From: Daphnia pulex
Taxonomy: Eukaryota; Arthropoda; Branchiopoda; Diplostraca; Daphniidae
Assembly: GCF_021134715.1 (NCBI RefSeq)
Contig: NC_060018.1
Coordinates: 7,023,501 to 7,087,500, forward strand
Direction: 5' to 3'
Length of the DNA: 64,000 nucleotides
A program made the translations under genes and the position numbers. Position 1 is the first letter of the stretch, and every line of letters begins with the position of its first letter. Positions 63,340-64,000 of the stretch are shown here, piece after piece. Under the pieces are notes generated by a model that ran no database searches, was not told the DNA's origin, and saw only the letters and a program-made list of their open reading frames with translations.

Positions 63340-64000
63340 CATGATGCTACTAATTGGGGAATAGTTAGGGAATTATTTAATTTGGGTTACGAAAAAACAT
63401 TGACAGAAACAAAAACAAGTTAGGAAAGATTGTAAAGTGACAGTGTTTAAACCTTAGTTTTATATTGAAAATAAACAAGTGAATTTCAGTTTTCGATGTA
63501 ATGAACGGCATTGGTGCAAGTCATGCATCATTCATACATATCAAACAGAACATAGGAATGAAAATAACAAAAATTATTACCCAAGTGACGGCACTGAAAT
63601 TGTTGCTGGTGTCAAGACAACACGAGAACAAGCAACACTTGCAATATCATGCTCTTACGATTGCTAGCTCAGTCCTCAAATATGCATAAAGGACATTGGC
63701 AATAATATTAGTTTTATGTAAATAGCATTTCACTTTACTTATGCATTCTTCGTAAACAAAATAGGTACACATTCTGTCATCCTATAATTAATCTCTGACT
63801 ATATTTGATGTTTGTAAACTACACTTAAAGACCACCATAATGCATTTCGGCACTGGCCTCTGAAAAATAGACACGTTTCTGGAAACCCCAAGTGACAGGT
63901 CACGGTCTATGGCTCCGAGATAGATCCCGGGACCTAGGATACCCATGACTGCACAGATCATATTTGTAATCATGGGTAAATTTGAGATATTAGTAAACGA
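63340..64000. other. Right end of window
   Basis: AT-rich. Two short open stretches (63479-63689) have no family or splice support. Nothing else is seen. Confidence 0.4.

Noticed and set aside
63788..63973. Minus-strand 61-residue frame at the right edge
   Set aside because: No family match, no convincing splice context.

Overview
This window looks like nuclear DNA of a crustacean, most likely a cladoceran such as Daphnia. The evidence is many short introns (about 50-120 bp) with GT-AG borders, AT-rich spacers, arthropod-type gene order, and a secreted GH9 cellulase with CBM2-like modules. All names below come from reading translated sequence; no search was run.

Region 1 (1-9.2 kb) is compact and genic. 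It holds the 3' end of a FAM151/menorin gene, a RAB34/36-type GTPase, a tubby-like protein (TULP), a minus-strand Sel1-repeat protein resembling mitochondrial DELE1, and a divergent two-exon gene of unknown function. RAB34 and TULP each have a palindromic RFX-type X-box upstream, which fits co-regulation of two genes linked to cilia.

Region 2 (9.4-11.6 kb) is two adjacent mobile elements. The first is a THAP-domain element with terminal inverted repeats (TIRs) and a 7-bp target duplication. The second is a 652-bp fold-back palindrome.

Region 3 (11.9-20.6 kb) is a 17-exon minus-strand GH9 endoglucanase: signal peptide, two CBM2-like modules, Thr-rich linkers, catalytic domain. It carries one in-frame TGA. 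Its 5' end (promoter, signal-peptide exon, exon 2) lies in a near-perfect 2.43-kb tandem duplication.

Region 4 (20.9-27.1 kb) holds minus-strand exons of a large, unnamed and partly broken protein. Its C-terminal part resembles the DNA/RNA non-specific endonuclease domains of bacterial polymorphic toxins. This is the strongest candidate for something undescribed. Nearby are inverted-repeat elements, a tRNA-derived SINE head and a second copy of one exon.

Region 5 (27.4-34.5 kb) is gene-poor. It holds a decayed transposon-derived ORF set, a broken Kv-channel beta subunit (Hyperkinetic-like) and a small hypothetical gene.

Region 6 (34.6-60.7 kb) is dominated by two copies of a 7.7-kb composite unit: host-gene fragments, then Ty1/copia remnants, then DIRS-type gag-RT-RNase H remnants, then an unknown fragment. 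Copy A is 34.6-42.3 kb. The second copy is split into B (46.5-52.0 kb) and C (58.4-60.7 kb) by a 6.4-kb insert. The insert carries a piece of the GH9 gene, a FLYWCH-type gene start, tandem repeats and a palindrome. Between A and B are a Ty3/gypsy fragment and a C48 (Ulp1-like) peptidase fragment.

Region 7 (60.7-64 kb) holds an intronless broken piece of GCN1, a local tandem repeat with a hairpin, and a 942-bp Tc1/mariner-type fold-back element flanked by TA.
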